Positions 1-12,814 of a DNA stretch of 64,000 nucleotides are shown one piece after another; position 1 is the stretch's first letter, and every line of letters begins with the position of its first letter. Below the pieces are notes generated by a model. It saw only the letters and a list, made by a program, of their open reading frames with translations. It was not told the origin of the DNA and ran no database searches. Where the stretch lies: NCBI GenBank assembly GCA_021432605.1, contig MU271145.1:930001-994000 (forward strand), in the 5' to 3' direction. The stretch is from Coniochaeta sp. PMI_546 (Eukaryota > Ascomycota > Sordariomycetes > Coniochaetales > Coniochaetaceae). A program made the translations under genes and the position numbers.

Positions 1-33
1 CCTGACTACTGAATAAGGACTAACCCCCTCTAG

Positions 34-909
34 GGTTTCCCATCTCGCTACTCCTCGTGGGCATGATATACACAAGCACCAAGGCCCTCCAGTTCCTCTC
101 CGTCCCGGTCTACACGATCTTCAAGAACCTTACCATCATCGTCATCGCCTATGGAGAAGTTCTCTGGTTCGGAGGCAGCGTTTCCCCCCTGGCACTGCTC
201 TCCTTCGGCCTCATGGTACTCAGCTCCGTCATTGCTGCGTGGGCTGATATCCAGGCTGCGATCCACGGCATTGGACATACAGTGGAGGCTTCTGCTGCCC
301 TCTCGTCCCTGAACGCCGGATATGCATGGATGGGTCTGAACGTCTTCTGCTCGGCGGCCTTTGTCCTCAGTATGCGCAAGGTTATCAAGAAGATGAACTT
401 CAAGGACTGGGATAGTAAGTTGAAGGAGACTGCATGGGCGTGTGAGCCAGCAAGCGCTAACAATTTCACCAGCCATGTTCTACAACAACCTGCTCAGCAT
501 CCCGGTGCTGATTGTATGCTCCCTCATCGCCGAGGACTGGTCCTCCGAGAACCTGTCCAAGAACTTCCCGCTCGAGACCCGGAACGCGCTATTCATCGGC
601 ATGATCTACTCTGGTCTGGCTGCCATTTTCATCTCCTACTGCTCCGCCTGGTGCATTCGCGCGACATCTTCCACAACGTACTCCATGGTCGGTGCCTTGA
701 ACAAGCTGCCTATCGCTGTCAGCGGACTGATCTTTTTCGATGCTCCGATCACGTTCGGCAGCGTCTCGGCTATCTTTGTTGGTTTCATCAGTGGCGTTGT
801 GTTTACGTGGGCCAAGGTACGGCAATCGATGTCCAAGACCGTGCTTCCGACGCATCAGCCTACCATGAGCGCCAGTGCGCAGAGCAGCCGAGATGCGGCC
901 AACTCTTAG
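34..909 (+). CDS. VRG4/GMT1: GDP-mannose transporter, 3' part (5' end outside window)
   Basis: This is the C-terminal part of a Golgi GDP-mannose/GMP antiporter, which supplies GDP-mannose for glycosylation in the Golgi lumen. Exons are <34..414 and 473..909. A branch-like CTAAC near 21 and an acceptor at 31-33 show that an upstream exon lies outside the window. The internal intron has donor GTAAGT at 415 and acceptor AG at 471-472. The second exon carries GALNKLPIA, the signature of GDP-mannose recognition in this nucleotide-sugar transporter family. Several hydrophobic segments are visible (for example residues encoded at 190-240 and 580-640). The tail is short, hydrophilic and Ser/Ala-rich. 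The family assignment is firm; the start is missing only because of the window edge. Confidence 0.93.
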
Positions 910-1606
910 AGACGCAAATTCTTGCGTAGATGTGTGATATGACATGCGTCCGTGGCGTCGAATTTGGACATCACGACCGGCATACTGGGTGCGAGATATG
1001 ACTCCAGGGCGAGGAGTCGGAAGCCACTTCTTGTCTTTTTTTATTCGTGTACATCAATTGTTCTTTCTTCCATTTCCTGTTTGTTCGACGTTTGGCATAG
1101 ACTATGGCACACAAAGGGAAGCCTGGGACCGACGGCGTATCTGCATACATAACAACAACGTTCAACAAGCTGCTGCAAAACGAGGAGACTCACGTGGAGA
1201 GCATAGGCGTTATGGGGGAGGGAAAGGGCTCCCTCCACGAGTTGTACTGCCTTAGGCGGCGGTCATTGTGAGGATGTCGGCCGCCAAAGGTCCATAAGAA
1301 TTTTCTACATGTATAATGGCGGCTCAATTATTTGGCCTAGAGACTTAATTCGATATTCTTCAAAATATCCTCACGGCATCCAATGACACCAGTTCCCGCT
1401 ACCTACGGTTGGTAGCACTTTGTGGTTTGGGACAGCTGCTCACAGCTGGCGCCTATGTTGCTTTCAACTTTCAAGACACCCGCCCCACTCGAGCTCCAGC
1501 ATGATCTTTTCCCGAATGATACGGGTTGTGTTGCGACGAAGTCTCACCTGCGTACTCTGCTCCGAGCACAAGACGGGATCGAAGTTGCAGTTTACCATCT
1601 AACACC
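910..1606. other. Intergenic, 3' of the transporter and 5' of PET100
   Basis: No coding region is supported here. It should hold the 3' UTR of the transporter and the promoter of PET100. No strong motif or repeat was seen. Confidence 0.6.
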
Positions 1607-2001
1607 ATGGGTGGCCTAAACATGGAAGTTGCCAAAGTGAGTTGAACGCCCACGTTGACCTCATTTTGGTGTCGCTGACACAAGCTTTTGCAAAGTTTGG
1701 CATGTATGTCATGTTTCCCATCGGCATCATGTACTATTTTGGAACAAACCTCGATAACCGCTTCGCCGTCCCCGATTTCTGGCCCAAGGCTGAGCACTCG
1801 AACAAGTTGCCACTTGATAAGGATGAGATTCACGCCGAACTCGAACGGTTGCGGGCCAGGCGACTGTACCTGAGGGACAAGAGACTGGCGGAGGAGGCTG
1901 CTCGAAACCCAGAGCCCATCGCGCAACAAGCGACTCAACCAGAACCCCAACAGGCTCCTCCACCCGCCAATGCCGAACAAAAGAAGGGATGGTTCTGGTA
2001 G
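1607..2001 (+). CDS. PET100: Pet100-like cytochrome c oxidase assembly factor
   Basis: Small mitochondrial inner-membrane protein needed for cytochrome c oxidase assembly. Exons are 1607..1636 and 1696..2001, giving 111 residues. The 59-base intron starts GTGAGT at 1637 and ends AG at 1694-1695. Exon 1 encodes only ten residues (MGGLNMEVAK) and joins in frame to FGMYVMFPIGIMYYFGT. That gives the N-terminal membrane segment typical of Pet100, followed by the family pattern VPDFWP and a charged, probably helical region ELERLRARRLYLRDKR. The tail is Pro/Gln-rich and ends GWFW. The start is chosen because the short exon restores the family N-terminus. The gene converges on the TACO1-like gene, with 203 bases between stops. 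Confidence 0.87.
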
Positions 2002-2204
2002 CTGATCAATTGTATAATACCTGTGGAGGGCGTTTAGGAACGACCCGCGACTGCTTTTCCTCCTGCTTGTCATATGCATATTTGGGCGGCGTTACGGTTA
2101 CTTCGCGGCTGCGAACTCCCCTCTGGAACATTGGTTACCCATCATCGTCAACACCCCGAGGTGCCGGTATCTATTCTGTCTACATATTGTACATTGGTAT
2201 TGCA

Positions 2205-3175
2205 TCAGTTGTCCAGGTTCTCCAGCACCGCCGCCCATTCCTCGTCGGTTATGGCACCCCTCGACACATTTGAATATATCCCTATGACGTCCGGATACTC
2301 CCGTAACGCAGCAAGCAGTTCAATCAAGTTCTGCAGATCCTTGGACGACGAGTCCAGCTTCGATTTCGTCTCCTCTTCCGGCGTCCACACGATATCAGCG
2401 CTGAGCACCTTCAACCCAACTGTATCGCAAATCTTGTTTATCAGTTCTGGATCCGACCAGACGACAAAGTTTCCCTCAGCATCCTCGTCAATCTCCTCAG
2501 CTCCTGCATCTACAGCGAGGTCCAGCGCTTTCTCGAAGCTGCTGTCGTCCTTCTTCTCCGGAGGCTCGAAGACCGCACGACCCAGTCTCTTGAAGAAGAA
2601 CTTGGAAGCTGCGGGCTTCGCCTTGGCCTTTTTCGCTATGAGGTTCAGGTCCTGAACCAGTCGCGCCGTGTTCTCGCCTTCCGCTTCGACAATTACCGCT
2701 ATATCTGGGGGGAACATGGCCTCGAACGTGAACTTCTTGAGTTGTTGGCCTGCGGTCGATCGGCCTTGACCTCGAGCTACTGCTGATTCGATCTTGTCTT
2801 TCGCCATGCCGGCTTTCTTTGCCTCAGCCACCGTCCTGACCAGCAGTGGGTTGAATTGCGGGTCAGATCCGTATACTACGTAGCAGGTTGTACGAATGAG
2901 CTTGGGGCCTTCTCGTCTGCGACGTGGCGGGCGGGGAGTATTGACAGACATTTGGAATATAGAGTCAGTAGCTTAGCTATGGAGCCGTGTAGCTGACTTC
3001 TCTTCTTATCGGCTGCGCCTTTCTCGTGCTTGATCTTGGACCATTTGTTGTGACCGCTGAGCTGCACGGAGCTCGACGTGAAAGTGCGTAGACATTGACA
3101 TTGAAGCGATCTCGTTGTCGGCTTAGGAACTGGTAGGCGAATGAAGGGACTAATGCCCCGGATGACGGAGGCCAT
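2205..3175 (-). CDS. TACO1/YebC family mitochondrial translation factor
   Basis: Member of the YebC/TACO1 family, known as mitochondrial translational activators (COX1 in mammals; Dpc29 in yeast). Exons on the minus strand are 3175..2950 and 2875..2205, giving 298 residues. The intron has donor GTCTGT and an acceptor ending TAG, and splicing restores LYSKLYGSDPQFNPLL, the expected family stretch. The N-terminus is basic and Ser/Thr-rich, as in mitochondrial presequences, and runs into the family hallmark SGHNKWSKIKHEKGAADKK. Downstream are KAGMAKDKIESAVARG and an acidic C-terminal region. An ATG 33 bases upstream is also in frame; I chose MASVIRG because it gives a cleaner presequence. The neighbour PET100 serves the same respiratory complex. 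Confidence 0.87.
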
Positions 3176-3631
3176 GGAGCGCGTAAGCTCCTGCGAACTG
3201 GAGCGCAAGAATAAGGAGGAATCTAGAAGTGGAATGCAGCTTTAAATCGAAGCAAATGGGCTGTTCGACGCTCTTGTCGCAACATGTCACGGAAATTTTG
3301 GAGCTGCGGAACGGCTCCGATTGTCAGATTGAGTCCCGAGTTCAGATGCAAGACCTAGCGATCCCTGCAGCTGCTTGCTCATTGGCCTGATGACGATGGA
3401 GCTCCAAAACAGCCGCTGGGGTGCATGTTGCTGCTCAAGTGCTCATAAACTCGAAGTGGTCTCAATGTCTCCCTATTAACCCTGCAAAGCCCGGTTTTTT
3501 AAAGACTTTACTCGACATTGGAGTCGAGCGCATAGGACGACACGAGAGCGGTTAAATCATCCGAACTGAGAGTTCAAAACGACAAATACTACTTCTCGAC
3601 CGCTCAAACCCTTCCCACCAACTTGTCCTCG
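3176..3631. promoter_or_regulatory. Divergent promoter region, TACO1-like / LAA1-like
   Basis: 456 bases between two divergent start codons, so it should contain both promoters. No clear TATA element or conserved binding site was identified. Confidence 0.5.
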
Positions 3632-6600
3632 ATGTCTTCGGCGTCCCCTCCGGCCGAAGCCAACGGTGTCAATGGCGAGCATACCGCAGCTCCAGCAAGC
3701 GCAATAACAACTACGAATCCAGAGCTCGACCTCCCAAAGCTCCAGGCACTGCCAGCTGAGCAACAGGACCTTTTCCTGTTGACATTCGTGTCAACACTCA
3801 GCAAACATGTCCTCGCCCTGGCCCCTGACGACTGCACCGCCCAGCAGTTCTACCTTAAGAAGGAGATATTCCAGATAATCAACCTCACCTCTCCCGCGCC
3901 CACTCGTGTGATCCGAAACAACCTAGGACGATGTCTGGCACACATATTCGGGAAGGGAGACAGGAAGCTCTTGTTCGAGACGATCAACGAGCTGGTGGCC
4001 CTCATATCGAGCGGGAAATCAAAGACCGAGAACGAGCTACGGGCGAAACATGCAGCTGTGGTCTGTCTCGGAGATGTCTACGGTTCCGCCGGCGACAGCG
4101 CCATTGGGTTGCACCAGATGGCCTGCGCGACGCTGCTGAAACTCCTCAAGGCGTCATCGAACCACGCCGGGATTCGGGCGGCGGTATTCACTGCCTTTGC
4201 CAAGATGGTGACCATGATAGAGGCGAGCCTGGACGAGAGTATTGCTAGGGACATATGGAAGCAGGCTCGCAACCACGCCTCCAGCGATAAGGCGTCATTG
4301 GTCGTCATGTCAGCCTGCCGGTGTATCAAGGCTTTGGTTAGGCACACGCACTACTTTCGCAACGCGAGCGACTTCGACAGCCTCCGATCGACGATGTTCA
4401 AGACGTTCGACTTTCCATCCGCGCACGTTCGGGGGGCAGCCGCGGATTCCTTTGCCGAGGCGCTGGTCATGGGATACTCCGAGTCGGCAGTCGGTGAGGC
4501 GCCTTTGCAGCTGATGAAGAGGTCCAAGTCGAAAGCAGTCAAGCATGCAACCGGGTCATTACAGGATGACGATGACATACCGTCACGGTCTGAAAGTCCT
4601 GCGCCGTCATCCAGGAAGTCTCAGGTGTTGGCAATGTCCCTTGTCGATATCCTGAAGACGCTCTCCACGCAGTATGTCCGTCTTTCTACAACGAATCGCG
4701 CCAGGGCAGCAATTGGTATTTGCTATGGCAATCTGCTGCAGAAACTGGGCGAGAAGACGGTCGAGACGCACTATTTCAAGGTTTTGGACAACCTTACCGT
4801 TGACATCCTGGGACAGCCAAACATTCTTAACAACCGCTACCGCCTTCTCATCTCACGCCGCATTGTGGACACCATCCTCCAGGAGGTTGTAGGCAGGCGG
4901 ATTCTGGGAGAGTCGGGCCAGACCACTGCCGCCAAGGCTATTATCAACGATGTCCTCAAGAACTATCCCCAAACTTTGAAGGAGCGCCCGGAGCCCAGCA
5001 AACAAACACTAATCGCTTCGATGGGTGCCTTGGCCGCTCTTGTCGATAGCTTGGGATCAGCAGCGAACAATTTTGCCGAGCCTTGCCGCGATGGTCTTCT
5101 GCAAGTCCTCCAACACCCCAGTTACACTGTGCAGGTATATGCATCATCCTGCATGAAGTCCTTTGTCCTCTCTTGTCCTCAGCAGCTCCTCTCATGCCTG
5201 TCGGTGTGCATGAACAGCCTCAGCAGGGAGCTTGGTCTCCTGGGGACCGGCAGAAGCTCACCAAGGAGGTGTATTGGCGCTGCACACGGTTTGGCGGCCA
5301 CGTTGAGCGCCAGTCCTCTCAGGCCGCTGTACGGGTCCGTCGACATCAACAGCAGGGTCTTGACCATGGCAACCAACCTGCTCAAGTCTAGTGGAAGCTC
5401 GGAGCTACGGGTTGCCAGCACCCAGATCCAGGTCGCCTGGACACTTATCGGAGGTCTGATGTCACTCGGGCCAAACTTTGTCAAGATTCACCTATCTCAG
5501 ATGCTACTTCTCTGGAAGAACGCTCTGCCTAAAGTGTTATCGAAGGACAATGTGACACAGAGGAACCATCTGAATGCCTCATTCCTAACGCATGTCAGGG
5601 AATGCGCCCTGGGCTCGATTCTTGCATTCCTTCAGTTCAACAGCCGTCTGCTTACGGTTGACGTATCGAAGCGAATAGCTACAATGCTCCAGAGCACCAC
5701 TGCGTTCCTGAGGACCCTGCCCTCAAAGAAGCACTCGGATGACATAAGCGAGAGATTGACACCTTCCTTACAATTGCACGATCTGGAGGTTATGGTACAG
5801 CGTCGTGTACTTCAGTGCTATACCAAGCTGGTAAATGTCAGTCCAGCCGGTGGCACAGAAGCGCTTCTACAGTCAAATCTCCTAACATTGGCCATTTCGC
5901 TCTTTGCTGACCCGGAGAACTATGCGCCCAACTCTCTGAGCGCCTCGATAGCTAACGCGGCAGGCACATTTGAGACAATCTGGGACGTGGGCGACAACTC
6001 CGGGTTTGGCGTGACGGGTCTTGTGCGTGGCTTCAAGGTTAGGAACCTGCCTGGTCAGCACGATAACTCCTCCGAATCCCTAGCCCAAGATCAGAACGGA
6101 CCCGAAGATATGATAGAAAGTCTCCTCCTATCTCCAGTCTGCGGGACACTCGAGCATGACGCCTCTTTGCTATACATAGGTGGCTCTGAAGAGGGAACCC
6201 CGACCCTTCCGGACCCTCCGGCGACTGAGGTGGTCAACATGGCTATCCAACTGTTCGCCTTCGTCTTTCCTCTTACCCCACCAAAGGTACAGGAGAGCGT
6301 CCTCGAACAAGTAACGACGTTCGTGGCAGCTGGTTCACTACAGCGGGACCCCGGTCGAAAAGCTGCCATCAATGTGAACGTGGGTACGGCGCTTTTATCT
6401 ACGCTCAGGGTCACGATGAGAGAGACCAGATGTCCCCCGGGCAACATCACCAACATGGCTGTAGAGAAGCTTCTGCAGGAAATGCTGCGGGATATAGTAC
6501 TTGATCCAGACCAATACGTCAGGAGTATCGGGTATGAGGCTGTTGCGAGGCTCTGCAGTACGTGTGGCAACGCGTTTACAAACCAGGAGATCAAGTATCT

Positions 6601-9600
6601 TGTCGACACGATCGTCATCAACAGAGAACCGAGCGCAAGAGCTGGATGTGCCATGGCACTGGGCACGATACAGACGAAAGTTGGCGGGATGGCAGCTGGA
6701 TATCACCTCAAGACAATCCTCAACATCCTGATGTCCCTATGCAACGACCCGCATCCAACTGTCCATTACTGGGCCATGGAGGCGGTAACGCGTGTTTCTG
6801 ACGCCGCTGGACTTTCGTTCTCGGGATACGTGTCAAGCACTCTTGGCATGCTGGCAAAATTGTATGTGTCAGATACGCATAATCCCGAGGTGTCATCTGC
6901 CATCACCATGAACCTCGAAGTGGAGCTCTCTTCAACTGCAGCCATTGCACGTTGCGTCGATTCGCTCATCAACGTGCTAGGACCCGATCTGCGGGACTCT
7001 GACAAGTCAAGGGAGCTTATCCTCACCCTTGTGGGACAGTTTCGAGCGGAGGACGACCTAGGGGTTCAGCGAGCAAGTCTTGCGTGTCTAGAGCACCTGT
7101 CGCTCTACGCCCCAGGTTACATGGACTTCGTCGACTATGTCAAGCTGCTGCAGAAGTATCTCAATTCGGAATACCCTGCTCTCAGGGACGTTGCAGTGGA
7201 TGGGCTCTACAACCTGATGAAGCGGAATTCCTACGATGTCATAGCAGCAGCCGAAACGGGGTTCGAAGACCAGCTGTGGCTTGTCCTAGATTCTTCCCCG
7301 GGCCATGATGGTATCCGCAACATCATCCGCAACTGGCTGCGGCAGACCTGTCTGAGGGATACTGCACCTTGGCTCCAGAGGCTGCAGCACGTACTCAAGA
7401 TGACGAGACCAAAGGTCGTTGTCTCAGTCACTGTATCAAAGAAGACCGGCGGTCCAGCGATAGACCTCCAAGACGAGGAAGTCGCTGGCTTTGCCAATGC
7501 AGACGGCGCCGCCAAGGACGACAAGGAGACACCTGCTGGCGCGGATGTGGAGCCACTTCGTTGGCAGGTTACCACCTTTGCCATGGGCTTGCTGAACGAC
7601 ATATTTGTGCTCATTGGCAAAGATATAGCTACGAATGGGGAGTCCCCGGCGCAGACCGCTCTGCAGAACAAGATAGCCGATGTGGTGCGCATGGCATTTT
7701 CGGCGTCCACTTCTGGAGTCTTGGAGCAACGCGTTTGGGGCCTGAAGATCATCGGCTCGGTGCTCAAGATGTTTGGAAAGACGCCGGACCCAGATTTTGA
7801 GGAGGCAATGCTTCTTGAGCAGTACCAGGCTCAGATCAGCTCGGCACTGACCCCCGCATTTGCGGCCGACTCGTCTCCGGAACTGGCGTCCGAGGCGGTC
7901 AACGTCTGCGCCGCATTCATCGCTACTGGCATTGTACGGGATGTTGACCGCATGGGTAGAATCCTCAAGACGCTGGTCAGCGCGCTCGAGAACTTTGCTG
8001 CCGAGAACGACCACGCTGCTGGCATCGGTGATCTCAAGGGGCTCAGCTCTAATGCCGCGGTCATGGTCAAGATGTCGGTGTTTGCGGCGTGGGCGGACCT
8101 GCAGGTCGCTAGCTCGGAGCAGAAGTACCTTCTCGACGTGCTGAAACCGCATATCGGCACTCTCACCCCGCTCTGGCTAGAGTCGTTGCGGGAGTTTGCT
8201 CGTCTGAGGTTCGAGCCTGACATCTCGATGACGTTGGGACCGCCTTCGCTTTCGGGCAGCTTGGACACGGTATACGCGGCTCTGAATCGCGAGACGCTTT
8301 TGAAGTTCTACCAGGACTCGTGGCTGAAGCTAGTTGATGCGATTGCGAGCCTGATTGAGCAGGACAGCGAGTTTGTGTTCGACGCTCTGGACGGGAAGGA
8401 GTCGCAGGGCCCTTCCACAAATGGTCGCAGCAAAGGGGCGGATATCAACTACCGAGACGAGCCGGTTGCGTTCTTCTTTGTGCTGTTCGGTATAGCTTTC
8501 GAGGCTCTTGCAGCGAAGCCTGGGCAGGCGGACTCACTTGCTACGGCGGAGCAGACGCTCGAGATACTGCGGGCCCTGAAGAAGATTCTGCATCCTAGCG
8601 TATCTGGCCATGCTATCTATCGAGAAGCGATATTCTCGGAGACGATGGATCTGTTGGACAGGTTGGTGCTTACTGAGGGGCTAGATGTCCAGGGCGTCAT
8701 TGTTGAGATCGCCAGAGCACTCTGTGTGGCGCATCCAGCAGCGAGGAAGCGCGAACAACCCGAGGATGGCGAACTGTCTGATGATATCGATCAGCTCTTC
8801 GAGCTGACACGCATCATTGTCCTTGTCCTATCGGGCTTACTTCCCAGTTTGACGGAGGCCAACCAACAAGTCCGTCACCAAATGACGGAAGAAGCCATCT
8901 TACTCGTGCGAACTTCCCTCAATGCCCTGGTCGACGCAGCCGAGGTGTTCCCATCCATCATCAAGACTGATCTCCACGCCTGCATCATCCACATCTTCTC
9001 CACCATTCTGGCTACGCCCTCATGCCAGGACATCGTCGTCCCCCAATCCCTAGCCACCCTCAAGAGGTTCATCACGACAATATCAAGAACAAAGCAAACC
9101 ACTGATGGCACCTCGCCGACCGATGTGCAGCTCCAAGGCTGTCTCAGAAGATTTCTTTCCATCTACCTCAACGCCCAGAAGCGCGAAGCAGCTTCCTCGC
9201 TCGCATGCGTGAAGAACAGCCTCATGGCCACCACGATCCTCTTCACCGGCGGGAACAACCAGCTCTCGGCCAAGGACCCACTAGTGGCACGCTTTCTGGA
9301 GGAGCTGGTCGATTGCCTCACCGATCGCATGGTATTCCCCCCCATTTGCCTCAATTCACAAAACCATCCATTCAGTTGACTGACATCTGTAAACAGACGG
9401 CAAGAATAGCAGCAAACTGCATCCGCTCCCTCCTCCTCCAGCCCAAACCGACGGCGGCAGACCACAGCATCGCGCGCTACCTCCTACCCAAGCTCATCGC
9501 CTTCGTCACCAACACCGAGCCAGAAGACCCGGAGCGGGCGAGGGGCCTGGTCGCGCATACGCTGACGCTGTACGTCGCTGCCCTGCCGAAGGCGCATGTA

Positions 9601-9876
9601 CCGGTGGCCATGGCGCTGGTGGTGCCGACCTTACTGGCCAGAGCGGCGAACGAGGAGGGCGAGGACGGGGAGGTGGAGAGGGAGACGAGCGCGAGGTTGC
9701 TGGAGCTCGCGGGCGTGGATCAGGGGGCGTTCAGGGGTGTGGTTGCCGGGATGAGTGAGGAGCAGAAGGGGTATATGGAGGCGGTAATCAGGGCTGGGTC
9801 TAAGAGTGCGGGTGTCAGGAGGGAGCAAGAAGGGGAAAGGCCTACTATTGCTTTGAAGATGGATTTCGGGGGTTGA
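3632..9876 (+). CDS. LAA1: HEATR5/Laa1-type HEAT-repeat protein
   Basis: Very large alpha-solenoid protein of the HEATR5/Laa1 family, which works with clathrin adaptor AP-1 in trafficking between the trans-Golgi and endosomes. Exons are 3632..9331 and 9397..9876, giving 2,059 residues; human HEATR5B and yeast Laa1 are of similar length. The intron has donor GTATTC at 9332 and acceptor ACAG at 9393-9396. The N-terminal part has the family features LPAEQQDLFLLTFVSTL and GRCLAHIFGKGDRKLLFETI. HEAT-like helical pairs rich in Leu/Ala run through most of the length. The first ATG in a fitting position is 3632. A nearly intron-free body of 5.7 kb is notable for a gene this size. Confidence 0.88.
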
Positions 9877-10911
9877 GCATGTGAGGTGTTGTGGTGCTGG
9901 GAAAGAGAGTGGAGCCTCAGGAGTGGTTATGTATCTTCGCGCATTGTCAAGGTTACATATCAACTTGCTCTGAGTGCTCAGTAACATCGACGAGTGAACA
10001 TTGGCGATGAAATCATCGAAGAGATATTAAGACAGGAGGGTTAGAAGAGGCAGAGCTGCGCAAGAGCTGTCTTACCTCCAGTATTCATGAAGCTCATGGT
10101 CTTCATGTCTTTAAGTTCCTTGACCGATGGAATCCTCTTGATCGCAGTTATGAAGACGAAACTCGCCAACTGAAGCGAGCTGGCCGCAACTCCCGTGGCA
10201 CTGACGGGTCCATGTCTCAGAGCCAGATGTTGCGTACAAGAAAGAAGCCTAAATAGAAGATACTACGCAACAGTTGTCGCCGAGTATGTAGGAGTGCTTG
10301 CATACTTCAACCTCGGCAAGCTACCAAGACTTGCATGATTGGAAACGGGACGCGCGACCGAGATGCTTACGATCCAGATGATGATCTTGTCCAAGGTCCG
10401 AACGATAGATTGAGCCTGCGGAAGATGTATTGCATGCTTAGGGTCGCCGCCAGGCTTCTGTCAATGACTGTGTCCCTGGTCTGCAGCCTGGCCGCCATGG
10501 AATTGTAGGTCGATCATAACTTGAACCCTCGCTCATGAAGTATAGCACGGAATGAGGTAAAACGCAACCAGAACGCGAGACTAGCATCAAGTTCTTGTGC
10601 GGAAGATAAGAACCCACGACATTCAGAAACTAAGAGTGATGTCGTCAACACCAGGAATAAGGACGGCACAAGGCCATATTCAATGACGTATGTAGGTAAG
10701 TAGAACAGCAGTCAAAGTGAAATACACCAAAGCATACAAACAGCCTCTTCCCAGGTACAGTCGGAGTACCAATCCGGGAGCCACGATAAAAACCCAACCA
10801 ACCGTCTATTTCCCACCCGAGCAGGATCTCCAGCTGCCATTACCTCAGTCTATATGTATCAAGGATAGCCCCGATTGGCTCTCAAATCGAGAAAGTTCCG
10901 CGAAGACCTGT
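9877..10911. other. Intergenic between convergent LAA1-like and NADH dehydrogenase genes
   Basis: About 1 kb without a supported gene. It should carry two 3' UTRs. Only short open frames without protein-like composition are present, and no RNA gene or repeat was seen. Confidence 0.55.
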
Positions 10912-12814
10912 CTACTCCCGGGAGACGTCGCGGCCGAAGAGCTTCGACTTGAGCCAGTCGTTGATGACAAGCAGGCGATTGCGGGCTATTAAGACGTTAG
11001 CCATCAGAAAAGCATAAAATTCACAACCGCTGAGAAGACTTACTGCTGAAGCACATGGACAGATATGCGCTCCTCCAAAAGAGGAAGGTCAAGCCACCGC
11101 CAGAAGCAAAGTTGCCGTTGAACCAGCTGATATCGGCAACCGCCTTCTCGCTGCCGATGTAAGCAAGACTGCCCTGGTGGCTGTAGTGGAAGGGCTTGAC
11201 GTCCTTGATCCGGCGGAGCTGACGCTCGTATTCCTCGATCTGGCGCGAGACCTCGGCCGAGTTGCCGGGCTTGACATTGAGCGACGAGCTCAGCTCGCGG
11301 ATATTCTCCTCAAGGCGTTCCGTCTTGGCCATGTTGTTGAAGAGCTTGGCCAGGAAACTGCCCTCCTGACTGGCGACCTGGGCGGTCGGCGCGTACCCAG
11401 CGACGGCACAGTCACCAACTGCCCAGATATCGCGGGTGCCCTGGACGACGAGATACTCATTGACGGCGAGTCCGCGTCGCGAGTCCTTTTGCGCTGGAAT
11501 CTTGGAGATCAAGTCCCTCACGATAGGACGCACGGCATTGCCAGTCGCCCACACAAGAAGGCCGTAGGGGAGGACCACCGTCTGCTTCTTGCCGTCAGGC
11601 CCGGTGGCTTCAGCCTCGACCGTCTTGTCGGTGACTTTCTTGACCATGGTCTTGGTCTTGATATCGATCTTCTCTTCCTTGAAGGTGCTCTCGGTATACT
11701 CAATGAGGTGCTTAGAGAAACTGGGGAGGACATTGGGTAGGGCTTCGATGAGTGTGACGCGGAAGCGGTCGGCAAGATCGGGAATCAGCTTCTTGATATC
11801 CTGCTCAAAGAAGTCCTGGAGCTCGGCAGCGAACTCGACGCCGGTGGGACCACCACCGACCACAACCATGTGCAGCAGGCGTTCAATCTCTTCGGGCGAC
11901 TGGTCCTTGAAGGTTGCCGTCTCGACGCAGTCCATGATCCGCTTCCGAATCTGTTGGGCATCGCCGATCTCCTTGAGGAAGCAAGAGTGCTCCTTCACGC
12001 CGGGAATACCGAAAGTAGAGTTCTCGGCGCCAACACCGATGACCAGCATGTCATAGGCCACCTCAGTCTCCAAGGTGTCGCCGCGAACCTCTGAGATGTC
12101 TGCTACCTTGACGACCTTGCGCTCCGGATCGATGCTGGTAGCCTCGGCCTCGTAGAACTTGACGCTCGCCTTCTTCTGCCGTAGGATCGACCGGATGGGC
12201 TCCATGATGGAGCGGTGCTCGATCGTACCGGTCGTGCATGATGGTAGAAGAGGTGTGAACAGGAAGTAATTGCGCGGAGAGATGACAATGACGTTGTAGT
12301 TCTCGGTATCAAGCTTCTTTAGGAGAGAGACGGATCCCCAGCCAGTACCTACAAACGAAGTGGAAAGCGATTAGTCACAGCACGAGAAACCATCAATTGA
12401 ATTTCCACATGGCAGGGGAAAGTTGCAAAAAATACCTAGAATGACCAAAGTCTTCTTGTTTGGGTCGGCCTCAACCTGTTCTGCCGGGTGCCGGTCCTCG
12501 TAGATCAGCCATCCAAGGTACCCGATGCCGCCAAGAACGGATAGATAGGTGAGTCGCCAAGTCCATCTTAGGACCCTGAATCTCCGCTTCTTGGGCGGCG
12601 CTGGGGAGAGGGTTGCCGAGGGGGCATCTGAGTACTGTCTTCTGAACTGGCGCGAGAGTGCTGCTATCCTGTTGTTGTTGAGGGCAACCCGTCCAGCTCG
12701 GGCAGGTAGTCTGGATGACGTCGTGAGCAGTCGGGATGTCGCTGCGGATGGTAGCTGCAGCTTTGCGACTTGCGACGGCGCAAACCTTGCCAGAGCCCGC
12801 GTCGAGGAGGCCAT
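10912..12814 (-). CDS. NDE1-like: Alternative (type II) NADH:ubiquinone oxidoreductase, mitochondrial
   Basis: Single-subunit, non-proton-pumping NADH dehydrogenase of the mitochondrial inner membrane (NDE/NDI family), passing electrons from NADH to ubiquinone. Exons are 12814..12436, 12348..11044 and 10985..10912, giving 585 residues. Residues 1-70 form a basic Ser/Ala/Arg-rich presequence. A hydrophobic segment at about 88-104 (LSVLGGIGYLGWLI) may anchor it. The FAD-binding GTGWGS motif is rebuilt across intron 1, and the NADH-binding motif is VVVGGGPTGVEF. The C-terminus, RNRLLVINDWLKSKLFGRDVSRE in parts, is encoded by a 74-base last exon and matches the family's membrane-binding tail. I see no EF-hand insertion. 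The sequence alone does not settle whether it faces the matrix or the intermembrane space. Confidence 0.92.
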
